Positions 20,992 through 25,632 of a DNA stretch of 25,632 nucleotides are shown here, one piece after another (position 1 is the first letter of the stretch; each line of letters opens with the position of its first letter). The stretch spans positions 1 through 25,632 of the forward strand of contig JAEZZZ010000051.1 in NCBI GenBank assembly GCA_023418255.1, given 5' to 3'. This DNA is from Bacteroidota bacterium (GTDB taxonomy: Bacteria; Bacteroidota; Bacteroidia; Bacteroidales; Dysgonomonadaceae). Under the pieces are notes generated by a model, which was given only the letters and a program-made list of their open reading frames with translations, had not been told where the DNA came from and ran no database searches. The position numbers and the translations under genes are program-made.

Positions 20992-23853
20992 ATGGAAATG
21001 GAACATTTTAAAACCCGCCATATCGGGTTAAAAGAAGCAGACGAACAAAAAATGCTCGAAGCCATTGGTGTGGCAAGCATGGACGAACTTATCGACCAAA
21101 CAATTCCCAAAGACATTCGATTAGAAAAACCGATGTCATTGCCGAAAGCCTTGTCAGAGTATGAATATGCGGAAGAGATTGCGCGAATTGCATCTAAGAA
21201 TCAAGTCTATACCTCATACATCGGCATGGGATGGTACGACACCATTACCCCTGCACCCATTGTGCGTAATGTGTTTGAAAGTCCGGTGTGGTATACTTCC
21301 TATACGCCATATCAGGCTGAAATATCGCAAGGACGTTTGGAGGCATTACTCAATTTCCAAACCGCTATCAGCGATTTAACGGCTTTGCCGTTGTCAAACT
21401 GTTCGTTGCTCGACGAAGCAACATCGGGTGCCGAAGCTGCCACCATGATGTATGGATTGCGTAGTCGCGCACAAGTGAAAAACAACGCGGAAAAACTGTT
21501 TGTGGATGAAAATATTTTCCCGCAAACGCTTGCCGTTATTCAAACACGCATGGGATATGTCGGTATCGAAGTGGTGGTTGGCGATTATAAAACACACACC
21601 TTTGACGACACCTATTTTGGAGCGATTGTTCAATATCCGAACAACGATGGAAACGTGGAGGATTATCGCAAGTTTGTGGAAAAAGCCCGTCAGGTGGAAG
21701 CGAAAGTCGCGGTGGCGGCTGATTTAATGTCCCTTGTGTTGCTTACGCCCCCCGGAGAATGGGGAGCCGATATATGCTTTGGAAGTAGCCAGCGTTTTGG
21801 TATTCCGATGTTTTATGGAGGTCCATCAGCCGGATTTTTTGCAACTAAAGAAGAATATAAGAGAAATATTCCGGGTCGTATCATCGGCATTTCGAAGGAT
21901 GCCTACGGCAAAGACGCCTATCGCATGGCATTGCAAACACGCGAGCAGCACATTAAACGCGAGAAAGCCACATCCAATATCTGTACGGCGCAAGCCTTGT
22001 TGGCAACCATGTCCGGATTTTATGCCGTATATCACGGTCCCGAAGGATTGAAAAATATTGCTAAACGCATCCATTCAGCAGCGGCATTAGTAGCTTCAGA
22101 ATTGGAGTCGATGGGATATAAGCAAGTGAACGAAAATTATTTTGATACGCTAAAAATAAAACTTCCCGAAAACGTAACCAAAGAGGATATTTGCAACTTT
22201 GCCGATATGCGCAAAATTAATCTGCGCGTTTTCAAAACAGGAGAAATAGGAGTGAGCGTTGATGAAACAACCACACCTTATCGCTTGCACGAACTGCTTG
22301 CCGTCTTCTCGATGGCGGTAGCCAGTGCCAAGGAAATCAGCATTGATGAAATCCCTGAAAAGATAGTTCTTTCAGAAAACTACTTGCGCACATCCGCCTT
22401 TTTGACACATCCCTCATTCAATAGTTATCACACTGAAACCGAGTTGATGCGCTACATCAAACGCTTAGAGCGAAAAGATATTTCGTTGGCACACTCGATG
22501 ATTTCGTTGGGTTCGTGTACGATGAAATTAAATTCAGCCTCTTCCATGTTGCCCTTAGGATTTGCCACTTTCCAACGGATGCATCCGTTTGCACCGGTTG
22601 AACAGGCAACCGGATATCTGGAAATGATTAACGAGCTGGGAGCGATGTTGGCTGAAATTACCGGTTTTGCCGGAACAAGTTTACAGCCCAATTCAGGTGC
22701 TGCCGGAGAATATACCGGACTAATCACCATCGCTGCTTATCTTAGAAGCATCGGACAAGGACATCGCAAAACGGTGCTTATTCCTGCTTCTGCACACGGT
22801 ACAAATCCGGCAAGTGCCGTTCAGGCAGGATTCCGACCGGTAACCGTTGCCAGCGACGAAAGAGGAAATGTGGATATGGATGATTTGCGCAAGAAAATTG
22901 ACGAATATCGTGACGATTTAGCTGCATATATGATTACCTATCCCTCTACACATGGAATCTTTGAGGTGGAAATCAAGGAAATGTGTCGCCTCATTCACGA
23001 AGCCGGAGGACAAGTATATATGGATGGTGCCAATATGAATGCCCAAGTTGGTATTACCAATCCGGGAACTATCGGCGCCGATGTGTGTCACTTGAATTTG
23101 CACAAAACGTTTGCCATCCCTCATGGAGGAGGCGGTCCGGGTGTGGGTCCCATCTGTGTTGCCGAGCATCTTGTTCCATTCCTTCCGGGACATTCCGTAA
23201 CCTTTTTCCAAGATTCCAATACGGTTTCATCCGCGCCTTATGGAAGTGCCGGAGTACAAGAGATTACCTATGCATATATCCGCATGATGGGAGCCGATGG
23301 ACTGACGGAAGCAACTAAAGCGGCTATCCTGAGTGCCAATTATCTGGCTGAAAAGTTGAAAGACACCTACGGTATTGTCTATCGCGGAGCGTGGGGACGT
23401 GTCGGACACGAACTGATTTTGGAATGCAGAACATTGAAAGACAAAACGCAAATATCAGAAACTGATGTTGCCAAACGCTTGATGGATTATGGATTTCATG
23501 CACCCACTTTGTCGTTCCCTGTCCATGGGACGTTAATGATTGAGCCAACCGAAAGCGAAAGCCTAGCCGAGTTGGATCGTTTTGTGGACGCCATGCAACA
23601 GATTCACGAAGAGATTATCGAAGTGTCACGCGGGGAATATACGCTTGAAGATAACGTGTTGGTAAATGCACCGCATCCGGAATATGAAGTGGTAGCTGAC
23701 GAATGGAAACATGCTTATCCTCGCAGCAAAGCGGCTTATCCGCTGCCTTTTGTTGCTGAAAACAAGTTTTGGGTAAATGTGGCACGCGTAGATAACGCGT
23801 ATGGCGATCGCAATTTGGTCGCTTGCCTTTGCCATGTTACGAAAGAGGAGTAA
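20992..23853 (+). CDS. gcvP: glycine dehydrogenase (decarboxylating), P protein
   Basis: P protein of the glycine cleavage system: decarboxylates glycine with PLP and passes the aminomethyl group to the lipoyl arm of GcvH. 953 residues, the fused single-chain form (some bacteria have two subunits). The N-terminal half starts with FKTRHIGLKEADEQKML and has YIGMGWYDTITP and YTPYQAEISQGRLEALLNFQ; the C-terminal half holds SLGSCTMKLN and the PLP lysine Lys705 in HLNLHKTFAIPHGGGGPG. The ATG at 20992 was kept; a second ATG two codons later is equally possible. gcvT and gcvH are not beside it, as is common in Bacteroidetes. Confidence 0.97.
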   Translation: MEMEHFKTRHIGLKEADEQKMLEAIGVASMDELIDQTIPKDIRLEKPMSLPKALSEYEYAEEIARIASKNQVYTSYIGMGWYDTITPAPIVRNVFESPVWYTSYTPYQAEISQGRLEALLNFQTAISDLTALPLSNCSLLDEATSGAEAATMMYGLRSRAQVKNNAEKLFVDENIFPQTLAVIQTRMGYVGIEVVVGDYKTHTFDDTYFGAIVQYPNNDGNVEDYRKFVEKARQVEAKVAVAADLMSLVLLTPPGEWGADICFGSSQRFGIPMFYGGPSAGFFATKEEYKRNIPGRIIGISKDAYGKDAYRMALQTREQHIKREKATSNICTAQALLATMSGFYAVYHGPEGLKNIAKRIHSAAALVASELESMGYKQVNENYFDTLKIKLPENVTKEDICNFADMRKINLRVFKTGEIGVSVDETTTPYRLHELLAVFSMAVASAKEISIDEIPEKIVLSENYLRTSAFLTHPSFNSYHTETELMRYIKRLERKDISLAHSMISLGSCTMKLNSASSMLPLGFATFQRMHPFAPVEQATGYLEMINELGAMLAEITGFAGTSLQPNSGAAGEYTGLITIAAYLRSIGQGHRKTVLIPASAHGTNPASAVQAGFRPVTVASDERGNVDMDDLRKKIDEYRDDLAAYMITYPSTHGIFEVEIKEMCRLIHEAGGQVYMDGANMNAQVGITNPGTIGADVCHLNLHKTFAIPHGGGGPGVGPICVAEHLVPFLPGHSVTFFQDSNTVSSAPYGSAGVQEITYAYIRMMGADGLTEATKAAILSANYLAEKLKDTYGIVYRGAWGRVGHELILECRTLKDKTQISETDVAKRLMDYGFHAPTLSFPVHGTLMIEPTESESLAELDRFVDAMQQIHEEIIEVSRGEYTLEDNVLVNAPHPEYEVVADEWKHAYPRSKAAYPLPFVAENKFWVNVARVDNAYGDRNLVACLCHVTKEE

Positions 23854-23854
23854 A

Positions 23855-23952
23855 CCAATCCTCGGGATTGGGTTGCTTTTGTGCCCTATCCTGTATAAAT
23901 AACCAATGAAGAGATGGTGTAACGACAGGCACACCATCTTTTCTATTTTTTT
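23855..23952 (+). terminator. tandem hairpins and terminator after gcvP
   Basis: A first hairpin CCAATCC/GGATTGG (23855-23861, 23865-23871) begins right after the gcvP stop but has a poor T tail. A second, stronger one pairs AGATGGTGT (23912-23920) with ACACCATCT (23931-23939) and is followed by TTTCTATTTTTTT to 23952. The second is the likely terminator. Confidence 0.8.
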
Positions 23953-23984
23953 AGATTGTATTAAATTACATTGGTGTCCGCTAA

Positions 23985-24340
23985 AAAAAACAAGCAGCAG
24001 ATCAGACAGCGATCATGCAGTTGTATCTCTATAAAGAGATTGTATACTTCATTGCTTTTGATAGCGGCACCAATTTTCCGGCACATCAAACAGCAATTAA
24101 AAGCCGCGAAGGTGATATCTATTCCACTCACCCCATTGTTGGTGGGGAAAAGGGTATGTGGAGAATAGGAGCGCATTATTCGGACGATGTCATCCTAAGC
24201 GCAAAATAATTAACTGGCAGAACACAGAGAAGATCAAAAAAAACTATGCAAAATCGACAGAAAAGCATGGAGATATCGTGCTTTATAAAAACATTTCGAA
24301 TGATTTTATAAATTTGTATCCGGAAAAGTTGTATTTGTGA
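23985..24340 (+). pseudogene. decayed gene fragment of unknown function
   Basis: Two adjoining stretches look coding by codon choice but lie in different frames. The first (to 24209) reads MQLYLYKEIVYFIAFDSG, THPIVGGEKGMWRIGAHYSDD and ILSAK, then TAA. The second continues one frame over with IINWQNTEKIKKNYAKSTEK and GDIVLYKNISNDFINLYPEK, ending at a TGA at 24338-24340. Adding one A to the A4 run near 24204-24207 joins them. There is no clear start: an A8 run at 23983-23990 and a TAA at 23982 bound the left side. I do not recognise the family. It may be the C-terminal end of a gene lost by rearrangement, or not a gene. Confidence 0.4.
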
Positions 24341-24393
24341 GTTGAATTCCTCTTCATCATCCCTTTTTATTTTCTATCAATGAAAAAAATATC

Positions 24394-24401
24394 TATCTTT
24401 G
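24394..24401 (+). promoter_or_regulatory. promoter -7 box of tricorn-like protease gene
   Basis: TATCTTTG matches TAnnTTTG, 48 bases before the ATG at 24450. No -33 TTTG at the right distance is seen. Confidence 0.45.
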
Positions 24402-24449
24402 CTTTCTGATATAACATAAAAAAATACAGAATATATTTTAGTTGAATTC

Positions 24450-25632
24450 ATGATGAAAAAAATCGCATCGTTCGTGTCGCTTTTTGTCGCTCTGTGCGTG
24501 TCTAACGCGCAAAATTCACCCTTATGGTTGCGCAACAGCGCCCTTTCGCCCGATGGCACTACCGTGGCTTTCACTTACAAAGGCAATATTTTCACCGTAC
24601 CGGTTACCGGTGGAAAAGCCACCCAAATTACCTCGCACACCTCACACGATACACGACCCGTATGGTCTCCCGACGGAACAAAATTGGCTTTTGCATCCAA
24701 TCGCGAAGGCAATTTTGATGTCTATCTTATGGACCTTGCAACAGGACAAACATCGCGTTTAACCTCTCATTCTGCTAACGAATATCCCGAAGCGTTCAAG
24801 GATAACAACACGGTGCTTTTCAGTGCATATGTCCGTCCGGCAGCGGAAAATCAGCAATTCCCTTCAGGAATGTTTACGCAGATTTATGCCGTGTCCGTCA
24901 AAGGCGAACGGCCGACCATGTTTTCCGCCATTCACATGGAAAATATCGCTATGAAAGGCGACAAAATTCTTTATACCGACAGAAAAGGGTACGAAGACCC
25001 ATGGCGCAAACACCACACTTCATCCGTGACGCGCGATGTGTGGCTTTACGATTCCAAAGCAAAAACGCATACGAAACTTACCTCTTTTGAAGGCGAAAAT
25101 CGCAATGGCGTGTGGGCAAACGATGGCAACACCTACTATTATTTAAGCGAACAAAACGGTTCGTTTAATATATATCGCTCCTCTTTAAATGCACGCAATC
25201 CGGAGCAATTGACGCATTTTACGGAACATCCCGTGCGTTTTCTTTCGGCGGATAACAACGATAACCTCTGTTTTTCTTTCAACGGCGAACTCTATTATAT
25301 GAAAAAAGGTACATCGCCTAAAAAGATTGATGTGCGCATCATCTCTGACGATTTTGAACCCGAAATACGTCCTCAAAATCTTTCATCCGGCGCGCAATCC
25401 ATTGCCGTATCGCCCAATGGCAAAGAGATTGCGTTTGTCGCTCGTGGCGATGTATTTGTGACCTCAGTTGAATTTGCAACGACCAAACGCATTACCGACA
25501 CCCCAGAGCAAGAGCGCAACGTGGACTTTTCGCCTGATGGTCGTTCCATTATCTACTCTTCAGAGCGCAACAACACATGGAATATCTATAAAACCGAGCT
25601 GACGCGAAAAGAAGATACCTATTTTTGCTACG
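24450..25632 (+). CDS. tricorn-like protease, N-terminal part (runs off window)
   Basis: The open frame starts MMKKIASFVSLFVALCVSNA, a Sec signal peptide with likely cleavage after SNA, and stays open for 394 codons to the window end. It then shows PD40/TolB-like beta-propeller units: ALSPDGTTVAFTYKGNIF, PVWSPDGTKLAFASNREG with NFDVYLMDLATGQ, IAVSPNGKEIAFVARGD and VDFSPDGRSIIYSSERN. Secreted Bacteroidetes proteins with this start usually continue with a PDZ domain and an S41-type tricorn protease core, acting in the periplasm on peptides. The catalytic part is outside the window, so the protease call comes from family knowledge. A second ATG directly after the first is an equal start choice. 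Confidence 0.82.
   Translation, partial: MMKKIASFVSLFVALCVSNAQNSPLWLRNSALSPDGTTVAFTYKGNIFTVPVTGGKATQITSHTSHDTRPVWSPDGTKLAFASNREGNFDVYLMDLATGQTSRLTSHSANEYPEAFKDNNTVLFSAYVRPAAENQQFPSGMFTQIYAVSVKGERPTMFSAIHMENIAMKGDKILYTDRKGYEDPWRKHHTSSVTRDVWLYDSKAKTHTKLTSFEGENRNGVWANDGNTYYYLSEQNGSFNIYRSSLNARNPEQLTHFTEHPVRFLSADNNDNLCFSFNGELYYMKKGTSPKKIDVRIISDDFEPEIRPQNLSSGAQSIAVSPNGKEIAFVARGDVFVTSVEFATTKRITDTPEQERNVDFSPDGRSIIYSSERNNTWNIYKTELTRKEDTYFCY

Overview
The window looks like a chromosomal segment of a Bacteroidota (Bacteroidales-like) bacterium. The support is the recurring Bacteroidetes-type promoter (a -33 TTTG and a -7 TAnnTTTG box, clearest at 650-680, 3858-3888 and 11682-11712), the scarcity of strong Shine-Dalgarno sites, a moderately AT-rich composition, and typical families of the phylum (long YidC, BioG plus BioC biotin genes, DUF3298 lipoprotein, single-chain GcvP, tricorn-like protease). 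The exact genus cannot be read from the sequence.

Region 1 (1-1199) is the tail of a CRISPR-Cas locus. It holds a cas2 gene with an unusual ~60-residue N-terminal extension, a leader with a promoter, and a short array of four 37-bp repeats and three spacers. A compact three-way-junction RNA structure can be drawn just upstream of cas2. Other cas genes, if any, lie left of the window. Region 2 (1200-3699) has galE and folC on the minus strand. Region 3 (3858-5682) is a likely operon of a TlpA-like lipoprotein split by a one-base frameshift in an A8 tract, a SHOCT/DUF4870 membrane protein and an FtsE-like ATPase. Region 4 (6099-11672) holds pyrG, yidC, a small acidic protein, an OmpA-family lipoprotein and a free methionine-R-sulfoxide reductase. 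A promoter followed by an intrinsic terminator lies just before the reductase and may make a small RNA. A tRNA-Gly(GCC) follows.

Region 5 (12154-12635) is a dead remnant of an IS5-family element. It borders region 6 (12827-20166), a tightly packed run of nine genes: DUF3298 lipoprotein, rsmG, an unknown protein, then bioB, bioA, bioF, bioG, bioC and bioD. BioC and BioG open and close the disguised pimeloyl-ACP route, and BioF, BioA, BioD and BioB build biotin from pimeloyl-ACP, so the late pathway plus the BioC/BioG entry is complete here. BioB lacks the first classical auxiliary-cluster cysteine and carries extra cysteines. Region 7 (20296-23952) is a metallo-beta-lactamase-fold hydrolase and gcvP with a strong terminator. 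Region 8 (23985-25632) is a decayed reading frame and the 5' part of a tricorn-like protease that runs off the window.

Most of the window is ordinary housekeeping. The parts worth a second look are the cas2/array end with its upstream RNA structure, the split TlpA gene, the promoter-terminator unit at 11088-11183, the BioB variant and the remnants.
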